Below, in pieces: positions 11,936-22,961 of a stretch of DNA of 64,000 nucleotides; the stretch's first letter is position 1; each line of letters starts with the position of its first letter. The stretch is from positions 66,654,509-66,718,508 of the forward strand of contig JBCNJP010000006.1 in the NCBI GenBank assembly GCA_039602395.1. The letters are read 5' to 3'. This DNA comes from Deinandra increscens subsp. villosa (lineage: Eukaryota > Streptophyta > Magnoliopsida > Asterales > Asteraceae). The notes under the pieces are model-generated. The model was given only the letters and a program-made list of their open reading frames with translations, made no database searches and had not been told where the DNA came from. A program made the position numbers and the translations under genes.

Positions 11936-12878
11936 GTGTTTATAATAAATACGATAACGGCCCACTTTTATTGGTCCATTTGGGCCCATTTCTTCCGGTC
12001 CAAGTTTATTCAATGAGGATTAAATGTGACATATTGAGCTATTGGCCCATTTCTATCCCTCCACATTCACTTTCTCTACGCATTCAAATCATAAATTTAG
12101 AACTCTTGATAAATATTAACTGATTTATTTCAAAATAAAAACACACCCTGTGTAGCCAGGCCGCTAACCTTCATATTTCTGTTGTTAAATATATACATAA
12201 CACGTTTATAATTCCTGCCCACAATTTCTTAACTAAAACGCAAAATTATAATTTGAGTTATGTCTTATATAATATGACATTATGTAGTTTAGTTAGTTAG
12301 GGGTGTACAAGTCTCATTCGGTTCGGTGAGAGAAAATTTTGATGACCTTAAAAGCACCTACAATTTCTCTCGAATGTGGTTAAATATGAAGAGATGACCT
12401 TAAAGCCTATTTGGGTTAAATAGATAGAACCCACGTTGGGGCGTAGGGTGGATGGCAGCCCACAATCAAATCGCTGCAATGCAAGAGGGAATTAAATATA
12501 ACTTCTTATTCGGCAGTTTCGTGGTTAGGATTGACGATTACCCTTTAATCATGGCTGCATGTGTGTTTATTGTGATCACGACCGCTGACTCTAGTTTGAT
12601 TATATTAACCCTATATACAAAATGCAACCTATAGTATCAATTTTTTAGCATGATATACAAATTTGTATTGCACCACTTTGAAATGAAGGTGCAATTTTTA
12701 TAGCGGAGTGTACAAGTGCACTGGCTTTAACGTATTGTTGAGCAAGATGTCTCTTCAATAGAGACTACAGTGGTGTTCGGTAAGGAAGGAGAGAAGGCGT
12801 ATCTGCAGAGATCTCATTCTCATTCATATCTTCTGCTTCTTCTTTTGCTTAGTTTTGATTTTTTTGATTTGTTAACTG
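11936..12878. other. Intergenic DNA without a recognised gene
   Basis: AT-rich. A 60-codon open stretch at 12452-12634 has no recognised features. A TTAGGGGTGTACAAG start-like block at about 12297 resembles a hAT MITE end, but no partner end is visible. Confidence 0.45.
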
Positions 12879-13205
12879 TTAATGGCGGTAGCCATTAACG
12901 ACCATCGATGAAGGATATCGTGGTGGACGACGCAACATGAGGATCCACACAAAATTAGGGCAGAAACTTCGGTAACCACTAACCGCATCGGAAGACGAAT
13001 TATCATGATCCATCTCATGCCGAAGCTTAGCATAGAGCACCGGACTCCGGTACACCGAACCAGGAACCCGTCGGACCTTAATCACATCCGGAACCACATA
13101 AAACGATACCGTTCCCATGTAAAACAGCATACCCGCCAGAGATGTAAAGCAGATGCGCAAACAGGAAACCCCCCTGGCAAAGGGGCCAACGACTATGGAG
13201 TGCAA
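12879..13205 (-). CDS. Hypothetical 108-residue protein with one membrane-like segment
   Basis: An open frame of 108 codons starts with ATG and lies in a locally GC-richer island. Near the N-terminus is a hydrophobic stretch (LAGMLFYMGTVSFYVV) that could span a membrane, followed by a basic and then an acidic/Ser-rich segment (EMDHDNSSSDAV). I do not recognise the family. The composition differs from the AT-rich surroundings, so this could be a captured or surviving exon of a host gene. It could also be chance. Confidence 0.35.
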   Translation of the reverse strand: MHSIVVGPFARGVSCLRICFTSLAGMLFYMGTVSFYVVPDVIKVRRVPGSVYRSPVLYAKLRHEMDHDNSSSDAVSGYRSFCPNFVWILMLRRPPRYPSSMVVNGYRH

Positions 13206-13590
13206 GGGTGACGGCGATCGGGAGGCAACTGTTGTAACTTCAGTTCTTCATATTTGGGTTTTGTTTTCATTTGATCTTATAGGGTTCAAGTGTACGTGTC
13301 TGTTCAATTTGGGTTTTAGTTGTGCTTTAGACCAGACTTTGTAGCGTGATTTAGGTTTCAGTTCCTTTTTAATTGCAAGTCACAAAACTCTTCACTTCGT
13401 CTGTTGTATTTGCAAAGGCAAGTATAATTTTCAGTTGCTATGTGATATTCATAAATTGTTCTTGTAAAGACAAGTATTATTTTCAGTTGCTATGTTTGTT
13501 TCATGAATAATTATGTGGCTGAGTTATTGTTCTAAGAATACCTTAAATCTGATTACCAAACAGGTCTGATCTCATTCAGTTTATAAAATA

Positions 13591-13994
13591 CTAGGTTAGC
13601 AACCCGTGTACTACACGGGCTGAATATAGATTCATAATATTAGATAAATATGAAAAAGAAAATGATAATGATTAAGAAATTTGAAAATTATTATTGATAT
13701 TAAATTTGTTATAATATATTAAATAATAATTTAATACATTTAAGAAATTTATTATGTTTTACAAGTTGTTGATTACATTTCACAAAAAGACTAAAATTAT
13801 TGAGTAAATGAATCAAATCTACATTAATTTTATCAAAATTTTAAAACAAATATTTAGTTTTGACAAAATTGGTAATTAACCTTAATTGATGATTTACTAA
13901 ATTGGTAATTGATTGTGAGCTTGACATGTGACACCGGTGATGTGGACCTTTTATAAATGAGACATGTGACATAAATTTTATTGTTTTATTAGGA
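13591..13994 (-). mobile_element. Non-autonomous Helitron, 404 bp
   Basis: On the minus strand the element starts TCCTAATAAAACAATAAA (at 13994) and ends with a hairpin, CCCGTGTAGTACACGGG, followed by a short spacer and CTAG (13591). The plus-strand flanks are A (13590) and T (13995), the Helitron A|T target. A relative with the same two ends sits at 37924-38237. No coding capacity. Confidence 0.85.
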
Positions 13995-15119
13995 TTAATA
14001 TATTAAACAAGAACAATATTCATAAATCCTGAATTTATTGATATGATGCTCTCATTCTCAGTTGTTTTTCAGAATTCATATAGTTTCATGTTTGTTTTCT
14101 TATCATTGCAGGTGCCTACCACAATAGAGCGATTAATGGTCCTTTTCAGTTTTTCTTTACGCAACTAATATGAGGGAATATTATTGGACTTAATTGATTC
14201 AGTTTTGTATCTCGCAGGGTGGGTGGTAGAATTCCGTTCGTTGTCATGCAGTAGAAGATTCATTTCAACAGCTCGAGTTCTCTAAAGGTATGTTTATTTG
14301 TTCAATTATCGCTTCATTCATTTTGTTTTCTCCTGCATTTGAATCTGTTGTAAAATCTATGTAAATATATGAACACTAACAAATTTAGGTAAAATCTTTA
14401 TACAACCAACATATATGAAAGGTTAGCCATTAAAACCATGATAGCAACTCCTTTGTCTCTTGATAAGTATTATTGTGGCTATGAAATCAGGTTGTTATAA
14501 CTGTGGCAATCACATGATATTCTTCAGGAAACAAGACACAAGCACCTCATTATAGCATAGATTTAAAAAATTGTCTGTCTTTGTTCTTATTTTACACAGT
14601 TTTATAGACTTTGAAAGAACACTTGCTGCTTACAAAAGGGGTTGAACTTATTTAAAGGATTAAATCTTACTTCTATCAGTATGTTTACAAAGGCCCTCTC
14701 CTGTTGCGGTGACGAATCTGTTGGTGTTGGAATCATCCTTCCTCTTACCAATGTCGCTACAAAAAACTAAGGTTAAGATGATTTGTTTTCCTCAAGATTA
14801 TGTTTTTAACTTTTTATCTAATGATTTGCGTATGGCATTTTTATGTGAGTGTATTAGCTTTTTAAAAACATCTATCGAAGTTAAAATAGAGGTGAAGAAT
14901 GAAGATGCATGCATTGTCTTGAAGAAGGCAAAGAAGAAGAGAGAGGAGATGTCTGGTGTTCTTCACAAGATGAGGTATCTTTTTTTTATTTTTGCAATGA
15001 TGTAGTATTTTTTATAAAATATTTACCCTTAATTGGATTCCGAATTGCACAAAACAAACCAACTATTCTCAAATTTGTGTTATGGGCAATTTTATTTCTT
15101 TTAGCATCAAAAGAAACTG
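13995..15119. other. AT-rich region with exon-like fragments, no recognised gene
   Basis: A few exon-like blocks stand out, for example 14219-14287, with an acceptor-like CGCAG before it and a donor-like GTATGT after it. The 98-codon frame at 14709-15005 is Lys/Glu-rich near its end. None of these is recognisable, and they do not chain into a convincing gene. Confidence 0.35.
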
Positions 15120-16049
15120 ACATGGCGATGATGATTCATAGGATCCGAGCCTACTGGATTTTCATTTTAAGTTTATAAAAGTTTTAAAAAGAGAGAATTT
15201 CTAATACTTTTTTAGGATTGGATTATTTATTAAAAATATTTTTATATAATTTCTCATTATCTTCGTCTTTGTGTATGAAACCGAGATCAAAACACAAGAA
15301 AACTTTCACCGAGTTTTACTCTAATGGATTGGCTAACCAAGCATGTAAAATGGTCCGATTCCGCCGTGAAGCGCGGGACGACTAATTTGTTTATTATAAA
15401 CTTTAATTTTTCGTATGTTTGTTTGAATAAATGAATAGTAACATGCGTTATCCAATGAATGTCTTTTGATTGTGATTTGGTTAGTGATCTTTGTGCTGAT
15501 TTAATTACGGATTATTTTTATTACCCGATAATGGTGTCTCACCATAGATAATATAATTAGGAATTTAGGATACATGGTGTTGTCTTACATGGCGATGATG
15601 ATTCATAGGATCCGAGCCTACTGGATTTTCATTTTAAGTTTATAAAAGTTTTAAAAAGAGAGAATTTCTAATACTTTTTTAGGATTGGATTATTTATTAA
15701 AAATATTTTTATATAATTTTTCATTATCTTCGTCTTTGTGTATGAAACCGAGATCAAAACACAAGAAAACTTTCACCGAGTTTTACTCTAATGGATTGGC
15801 TAACCAAGCATGTAAAATGGTCCGATTCCGCCGCGAAGCGCGGGATGACCAACTTGTTTATTATAAACTTTAATTTTTCGTATGTTTGTTTGAATAAATG
15901 AATAGTAACCTGCGTTATCCAATGAATGTCTTTTGATTGTGATTTGGTTAGTGATCTTTGTGCTGATTTAATTGCTGATTATTTTCATTACCCGATAATG
16001 GTGTCTCACCATAGATAATATAATTAGGAATTTAGGATACATGGTGTTG
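15120..16049 (+). repeat. Two-copy tandem duplication, unit 467 bp
   Basis: The sequence from ACATGGCGATGATGATTC (15120) to ATACATGGTGTTG (15582) repeats at 15587-16049 with a constant 467-bp offset and only a few point differences. Each unit contains a GC-rich hairpin (CCGCCGTGAAGCGCGGG type) followed, in copy 1, by ACGACTAAT. That looks like a plus-strand Helitron 3' end (hairpin, CTAA, T) and is changed in copy 2. Confidence 0.9.
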
Positions 16050-16365
16050 GTGTGATTAGTGGGAACTACCCGATGGTGTCATTCCACCTTAATTAATGCA
16101 GTTAGGGCATGTGGTGTATCGGTGCCATCAGGCGCTAATACCCCCTGCGGCGGCGTTAAAGGCCTGCGCCATATCTTCGGTGCTTGGTTAAACCGCGTGG
16201 AACAAAGCAACAGTCAAATTCTTGACCGTTAAGTGAATGTTGGGTTAAGTGACCGTTGGGCTGTTTAAAAAAACTTTATTTACCTTTTTTCTATCCAAAA
16301 TTTTTACACACCTCCTTTCTACTTCATCTTTTATCTTTCTTAAAAAAAGTAAAAAAAAATTCATC
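16050..16365. other. Spacer without a recognised gene
   Basis: No gene is seen. It lies directly upstream of the SANT-like pseudogene and could hold its promoter. Confidence 0.4.
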
Positions 16366-16871
16366 ATGAATCCCGACCAACCCAACCAAGATTCTTCTAG
16401 CAACCCCCCCCCCCAAACAACCCGAATCTTCAACCATGACATATGCCTATGTTGGGGGGGGGGGGGGCAACCAAACCCGTTGTACACAGGTCAAATACCT
16501 TCAAATATGTACAACCCCAACCCCTCTTTCACAAATTACGCTCAATGGGGGTAATTCCAACTACAAACCGTTTTCTCACCGCAACCTCCACCTACTCAAT
16601 CACAACCTTAAACACCTCATCTTGATCAAGAAGATAACGACGTGGAGGTTATACCCGAGACACAAGTGCCGGAGCGGGTTCGGAGAGGCCGAGGTAAAGG
16701 AAAAAAAACGATTGAAGGAATGCAAAAAAAAAACAATGACGGGTGCCATGGGATGCCCAAGAGGAGTTAGCTCTTATTCGAGCTTATGTCGATACATCAG
16801 AGGACCCGAAATACGATATTTTTTTACATCTTTTTAATTTAAACGTTTTTTTATATTTTATCATCTATTGA

Positions 16872-16910
<39 letters not shown>

Positions 16911-17566
16911 AATTAGGTAACTCGCAAACTAAAGATGCGTTTTAGGATCGAGTTAGCACGAAATATCACGCTAGCTTGAAGGAAGCCGCAAAACCCGTTG
17001 AACTCCCGATATTCCGCAACAACGACAAACTTAGCGGCAAGTGGAGCACCATGAAGACAAAAATTGGGAAATTGCATGGGATTATAGTGCAAGTGGATCG
17101 ATCCCGTCCTAGTGGTGTAAGCGACGCCGATTTGATAAACATCGTTGTTGCTCGCTACAAAGACGACCACAACAAGTCGTCACCTCTTCTTCAGCATTAT
17201 CAAATTTTGAAAGCATCTCCAAAATTCAATGAGATTATGGAAGGTTCCACCGTTAGCAAGAAGCACTCCTCGACCGACCTCGATAGTCCCATGGGCTCCA
17301 ACTCAACGGGACGTTACAACATCAACTTAAACGATGATACGGTGTTGGAGGACGAAGACGGAACACAACCTCGACAAGAGGTTTTGCGAAGGCCCGTGGG
17401 GAAGAAGAAGACAGTTCGACAAGAAAAAGAGTTATTGTTGGGCGAAGCTATTAACGCGCAAATGATGAGGTTTAGCACGGAACATGAAAAAAGAACCCAA
17501 GTACGAGGGAAAAAATATCGTCTTCAACAATTCCGTGTTCTTATTATTTTAATAAAGTATTTGTAG
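16366..17566 (+). pseudogene. Myb/SANT-like (PIF/Harbinger-accessory type) protein pseudogene
   Basis: The ATG at 16366 opens a Pro/Asn-rich leader that breaks around two homopolymers (a C run near 16407 and a G run near 16455). At 16751-16837 a different frame reads EELALIRAYVDTSEDPKY, the SANT-like start of a large plant family often mislabelled as glutathione S-transferase T3-like and related to the Harbinger accessory Myb-like protein. A TA microsatellite follows, then KLSGKWSTMKTKIGKLHGII and SGVSDADLI. The tail (17220-17430) has NLNDD, a Pro-rich linker and the RRPVGKKK basic block usual for the family. The frames do not join without indels and an in-frame stop, so the gene is dead. No Harbinger DDE transposase is nearby. 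Confidence 0.72.
16873..16905. repeat. TA dinucleotide microsatellite
   Basis: About 15 TA units lie between the two halves of the SANT-like pseudogene. Confidence 0.9.
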
Positions 17567-18334
17567 CTTTTTTTAATTTAAATTAAGAAATGATTGAGAA
17601 AGAGAAGGAAAAAATAATGAGGAAGTTACGTGACGATTAGTTTTTTTATTTTATCTAGTATCTTTAGTTTTTTTTATTTAAATGAAGTATTTGTAGTTTT
17701 TTTTTTATTTTAATCAAGTATTTGTAGCTTTTTTTTAATTTAAATTAAGTATTTTATTTTAAGATTAATGTGTTATTTATATATCTCAAAATTAAAAATT
17801 AAAAATAATAATAAAAATAGTGATAACACAATACCACATAATATGGAGTATACCCATTTGATTTTAAAATCTAGTCAGCGATAATGTGAACGGTTGTAAA
17901 GTTTAACATGGCTATAGGTATAACTCATGCCTTTAGAGAATGTCCCTTTGGTGTTTGTGTAGTGCTGCAATTTATTTTTTTGGTTAGTATATATTTATTA
18001 GAGAGTATCTCTATGTAGTTTGTCAAACATTCATATATAATTACAAGTTTTATAATTAATTGATTAAACCTGAATCGGAAAGTGATTGTGTGTTTCTTAT
18101 ATTGAACTGTAGTTTAGTTACCTTAAAAAGTTTAGTTTCATAATGTGGGGTGGGGGTGTGTGTGTGTGTTAACCTCCTTTTTGATGGTGGCCCATCATCA
18201 ACAGTGAACATTGGGAAGAGAGGTGCGCGGGGGGGGGGGGGGGGGGGAGAGCGGGTCGCGGCCCCGTAACCTCCGTTTTGGTGTTCTATCACGATGAAGG
18301 TCGCCACGCCACCAGGCTCCACTGCAGAGCTAAC
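17567..18334. other. AT-rich spacer with GT and G-run simple repeats
   Basis: No gene is seen. T-rich blocks with a repeated AGTATTTGTAG word occur at 17540-17740, a GT microsatellite at about 18157-18168, and a long G run at 18231-18247. The last 8 bases are the target duplication of the hAT element that follows. Confidence 0.6.
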
Positions 18335-18894
18335 TAGGGGTGTTCAAAACCGGATACCCGGAATTTCGGATATCCGAATTTCGGGTATCCGAAAATTTCG
18401 GATATCAGTTTTCATTGTCCAAGTCCAAGTCCGAAATTTCGGATATCCGAAATTTCGGATATCCGAAATTTCGGACTGGACTCGGATAGTTAAAACGGAT
18501 ATCCGAAATCCAGTTTTTTTTTTAAAAAAACCATAGTTTAACAAAAAAAACGACAAAACGACAAAACAAATAAACATATTCCAAGTCTTCAAATACAAAT
18601 AAACATAAGTTCGACCTAACAAACGACAAAACAAATAAACATAGTTCAAGTATCCAATAATTCCTTATTTTTTTAATATAAAATTTATTTTAATTTATTT
18701 AAATTTTCGGATACCGGGTATCCGAAACTTCCGAAAATTTTGTAAATTTTTGTCCAAGTCCAAGTCCGAATTTTCGGATATCCGAGTTTCGGATATCCGA
18801 AATTCCGGATATCCGAAAATTTCGGATAATTCGGATACGGAATTTCGGATAATTCGGATACGGATTCGGATTCGGATATTTTTGAACACCCCTA
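18335..18894. mobile_element. hAT-type MITE, 560 bp, with an internal GGATATCC array
   Basis: The ends are inverted (TAGGGGTGTTCAAAA at 18335; the reverse complement TTTTGAACACCCCTA ends at 18894). They are flanked by a perfect 8-bp duplication GAGCTAAC (18327-18334 and 18895-18902), the hAT hallmark. Inside, both flanks carry many copies of a TTTCGGATATCCGAAA-type palindrome. Frames in it translate to repetitive ISDIRNS-like peptides that are not proteins. Confidence 0.93.
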
Positions 18895-18902
18895 GAGCTA
18901 AC

Positions 18903-19134
18903 CCACTGGAATCACCCTTAACTAAGGAAATGTACATTTCTATATGTTTCTCTCATTTATTAAAGAAAAATAATGATTTACAACTATTACGTAATAAATA
19001 AAAATTTAAATTAAGAGATACGATTAATATTAAGGCATCATATGGTTTAATTTTATTGCCTGCCTTATTTGTCGTGTCATGTCAAATATGTTAAAGAGGG
19101 AGATCTTCGTAACTCACATCCTAACAGGTTAAAT
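18903..19134. other. Short AT-rich spacer
   Basis: Nothing recognised. Its last bases (TAAAT, 19130-19134) are the candidate target duplication of the copia element. Confidence 0.5.
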
Positions 19135-19260
19135 ATATTAGACGTATGTCATTTAGTAATTATAGAGGGTACTTGATGTAATTGTGATCCCTATATATTG
19201 GGTTGTCCACTATTGTATTCAACGTGAGAATTAATAAAGAATCAATTACAATTCTCTTAA
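19135..19260 (+). repeat. 5' LTR of the short-LTR copia, with PBS just after
   Basis: It begins near TATTAGACGTATGTC and ends near CTCTTAAC. It is followed by TTGGTATCTAGAGCC (19261-19275), a variant of the initiator-methionine tRNA primer-binding site TGGTATCAGAGC with one extra base. It differs from the 3' LTR by four transitions and a 2-bp indel. Confidence 0.88.
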
Positions 19261-19449
19261 CTTGGTATCTAGAGCCAAGGAAGGAAACCTTCCTCTCCTC
19301 CCTACCGAAATTTCGGTTCTTCTTCCCCAACGTTTCTCTGCAAACCCTACCGCCCCTCCCTCCCTTCGATCTTCATCCCATCCATGGCACCGATTGTTGC
19401 TTTCTCAACCCAAGACAAAACCGCCCATAACTCCCATAAGTTCGCTTTC

Positions 19450-20578
19450 TGATAACGGTTTGTCAGGCCGTTTCAAATCCCCAACCTAATTTGATTTTGT
19501 AGTAGTGGAAGTTAGGGTATCGAACCTAGGGAATATGTGGAAATTGATTAATTGACTAACTAAGTTAACTAAAATTACTAATTACCTAAAATTACCTAAA
19601 ATTGCCACTTGGCTGTTTTGAATTGTTGGGGTGAACTAACTAACAAATTAACTAACTTTAACCTAGAAAATTGATTGAATTCAAATGAGACAAATCTAAC
19701 CACTTCTGGATCCTGGTTGGCTACCGATCTAGACAAACCTAATTACTAACTAGTGACACATAGACATGCCCCCCAATTGCTTCCTTGACCTAATAACCTA
19801 AGTTCCTACTGGGCTGATTAGTCCTGCCGCAAGAAAGTGCTAGATCAATAAACAGTGGACCACTAAAACCCTAGGTTACTAGTTAAATTAAACAATTTCG
19901 CATGCGGGTGTTCAACGGTAGCAAGTATTCCGGAACAACTAGTTTAGCAATTGATTAGTCATAGAATGATTTCGCCAACCAATCACCAAAAGCAGTTAGT
20001 GGTGATTAGCCGGACATGGCTAATGAAACAAACATGATTATACTAAAAGATTGCATTAAATAAATGTACCGAATGATTGAATTCTCCAAAGAACTCCCAA
20101 AAAGGTTGAAAATTCGTAAGTCTCAGCCCTCTGGTCGCACAAGAATGAAGATTAATCTAACAAAAAACTTCACAAATAAGTTTAAATACTAAACCCTAAT
20201 CTAAAACTTCTGACGACCAATTCGGGGCGTACCGCCCCAAAATGTGGGATTCTGGGCGTACCGCCCGGATTGTAAACTTCGGCCGCTTCTCTAAACTTTA
20301 GGGCGTACCGCCCTGGTTTCTTCACTTCTGGGCGTACCGCCCAGATCTGGATCTCAGGAACTTTCTTCAATTTCTTCTAAGTCTTCACTCGTTCCCGCTC
20401 GATTCTCGATCCCTGTACCAGCAGCTTCCAGTTCTTCATAAAAACTCCATTTTTAGCTCATTAAGCTCACGGTACCTCAAAACATAAAAACCCGTGAAAA
20501 TGCAACGTAATCCAATCATTATTATAACTAAATATAGCAAATTAAGAACAATAATGACGACACATTAGACTAACATCA
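19450..20578 (-). mobile_element. Solo LTR, 1,129 bp, inserted in copia gag
   Basis: It starts TGATAACGG and ends AACATCA, flanked by an exact 5-bp duplication CTTTC (19445-19449 and 20579-20583). Removing it rejoins the gag coding region. Its TGATAACGG edge matches the edge of the LTR at 62665-63962, which is on the minus strand by its polypurine tract, so the same orientation is assumed here. No internal retroelement domains are present, so it is a solo LTR. It carries four GGGCGTACCGCCC hairpin words. Confidence 0.92.
20225..20342. repeat. Four GGGCGTACCGCCC hairpin motifs in the solo LTR
   Basis: The 13-base word occurs at 20225-20237, 20254-20266, 20301-20313 and 20330-20342. Each can form a GGGCG/CGCCC stem with a TAC loop. 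The spacers between copies are unrelated. Confidence 0.95.
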
Positions 20579-21499
20579 CTTTCACCCTAAAATCCAAAAA
20601 CTACGGTTTTTTGGAAAACAATGATTCAACCGTTTCTAATCACAAACTGTTTGTTTGGCTACGTAGATGGCTCCATTCCGTGCACCAACCCTAATCCCGA
20701 GCATTCAAGTTGGATAGCGAATGACGCACACATTCGCATGTTGCTTATCTCTACCATCTCCGAAGAAGCGTTTCACCACGTGAAAGGTTACACTTCACGT
20801 GACATTTGGAATAACCTCGAACGTGCCTTCGCTCCCCACACGCAATCTCGAGAGTATACTCTCAAAACAAAACTTCTTCGTCTTGAAATGAAGAGTGACG
20901 AAACCCCTATAGCCTATCTTACCCAGGCCAATGAATACGCTACCGATCTTCTCAATATCGGTAAACCACTTCCCGATGAAGACGTGGTAATGCTTGTAAT
21001 ATCCGGTCTAAGAGAGGAATACAACGGCCTTAAATCAAACCTTCTCGGTCGATCCACCCCAATAACCTTCGATGAACTTCCCGCGATTTTAGCCGATCAT
21101 GACTACATGGTCAATAAGCATCAAACCCCAACCCAAGCCAATACCGCCACCACCATCGCACCTTTCTCCTTACCTGGTTTACTCCCCACTGCCCAAGCCC
21201 AATCTTCGATCCACACTCTACAACAGCTAGCGACCCAACATGGGTTCATTTTGGCTCCCACAGTTCCTGCCCATGCCCAATATGCGGCCCGTAACAACCG
21301 ATCCAATCAAGGGAACTCGTTTCGTGGGAGGCGGTGCATGGAAAATTAGCGTCAACCGGGCCGAGGTTGAGGACCATTTGCGTGGGCCACAACTAGTAAC
21401 ACTGTTCACGGGACGTGCCACCAATGCGGCACTCGTCACGTCCCGACCGAATGTCCTCAGCGGGATCCATCAACTCTGCGGCGTCAACCGACCGCAAAC

Positions 21500-22961
21500 T
21501 TTGCCGACTCAAGATCGACTACGTCAACAAATTGGTTTCCGGACATGGGCGCCAACCACCACGTCACCCCGGACTTAGCAAGCATTGGATCCTCCGAATC
21601 ATACTAAGGTGATGACGAACTCCGTGTTGGTAATGGTATTGGTCTCCCTATTCTTCACATTGGCTCAACTCAAATTCATTCTCCACTTAAAAATTTTAAT
21701 ATTTCCAATATCTTGCATGTTCCTAACATAAAACATAATCTCCTTTCGGTTCAAAAATTTTGTGTTGATAATGATGTGTTCTTTGAATTTCACCCTCATT
21801 TTTTTTGTGTGAAGGATATCACTACCCGCACTACCCTCCTTACGGGTCCAAGTAAAGACGGGCTATACTCTCTGGTTCTTCCTCAACTCCAATCCGTCAA
21901 CAAACAAGCCTTCTCCGCCACCCGTGCTCCCGCAACCGTTGGAATCAACGATTAGGACATCCTAATCACCAAACACTTCAAATTATGTTCTCTAAGTTTT
22001 TACTTCCTGTTTCTTCCAAACTATGTGATTCTATTTGTGTTGCTTGCCAGATGGGAAAATCATCCAAACTTTCATTAAATAATAATCCCACTCATAGCAA
22101 AAATGTTTTGGACCTGATTTTTTGTGATGTTTGGGGTCCCGCACCCGTCTTATCATTCGATGGCTACAAATACTTTCTACTTTGTGTTGATCACCACACC
22201 AAATACATGTGGCTTTTTCCATTAAAACAAAAATCCGATGTCTCAACCATTTTTCAACAATTCGTACAAATGGTAGAACGCCAATTTCAAAGAAAAATAA
22301 AACAAGTTCAATCGGATTGGGGCGGGGAATTTCGGTCACTTACATCTTTTTTCAACAATAACGGTATCCTTCACCGACGATCGTGCCCTCACACAAGTGA
22401 ACAAAATGGCACGGTCGAAAGACGACACCGACATGTCGTTGAGACCGGATTATCACTCCTTGCTCATTCCTCCGCTCCACAAAAATTTTGGCATTTTGCT
22501 TTCGAAACGGCGGTCTACTTAATAAATAGAATGCCATCTCGATCCATTGACAACAAATCTCCATACCAACGTCTTTACAAACAAGATCCCAACTACACCT
22601 TTCTTCGTGTTTTTGGATGTCAATGTTTCCCATATCTCCGTCCCTATAATCCACACAAGATGGATTTTAAATCGACTCCTTGCGTTTTCCTCGGGTATAG
22701 CCCCATGCATCACGGATATAGGTGCTTAGACTTGTCCACCGAACGAGTTTACATTGCCCTCCATGTTCGCTTTAATGAACACATCTTTCCTTTTCAGACA
22801 CCCTCCCAACCAAAAGACACTCACCAAAATAATCCATGTGATGAGGCTTACATCACATTTATGCCACAACCACCCCCACCTATACCCTCCCAACCTTCTG
22901 CCACCATTGGCACTCCCCCTACCCCTACCCATTCACAAAACAGCGGCCAACCCACCCCTCC
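21500..22961 (+). pseudogene. copia protease-integrase region, frameshifted
   Basis: The protease is recognisable near 21530-21580 (WFPDMGANHHVT in place of the usual D-S-G-A, so the active-site Ser is Met). A GAG-pre-integrase segment follows (HVPNIKHNLLSVQKFC). The integrase frame is open from 21985 to the second solo LTR. It keeps the first catalytic Asp in FCDVWGP, the second in QSDWGGEF, and the Glu in PHTSEQNGTVERRHR. A stop at 21953-21955 and earlier frame changes break the polyprotein. The Pro-rich linker after integrase is where the 2.5-kb solo LTR landed. Confidence 0.88.

Larger units (their letters stand above)
19384..21349 (+). pseudogene. copia gag, split by a solo LTR
   Basis: A gag start can be read from the ATG at 19384 to the 19445-19449 target site. 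Coding resumes after the solo LTR and runs to 21349 as the UBN2-type capsid region (CLFGYVDGSIPC, then EEAFHHVKGYTSRDIWNNL). The frame needs a 1-bp correction at the T run near 20608 and is lost again after NSFRGRR. A CCHC zinc knuckle (CHQCGTRHVPTEC) is found in another frame at about 21416-21455. In the family this protein forms the particle shell and binds RNA. This copy cannot make a full protein. Confidence 0.85.

Noticed and set aside
12296..12340. hAT-like TTAGGGGTGTACAAG end
   Set aside because: No inverted partner and no 8-bp duplication were found in the neighbourhood.
18344..18937. Isoleucine/Arg/Asp-rich repetitive protein frames on both strands
   Set aside because: They are translations of the GGATATCC palindrome array in the hAT MITE.
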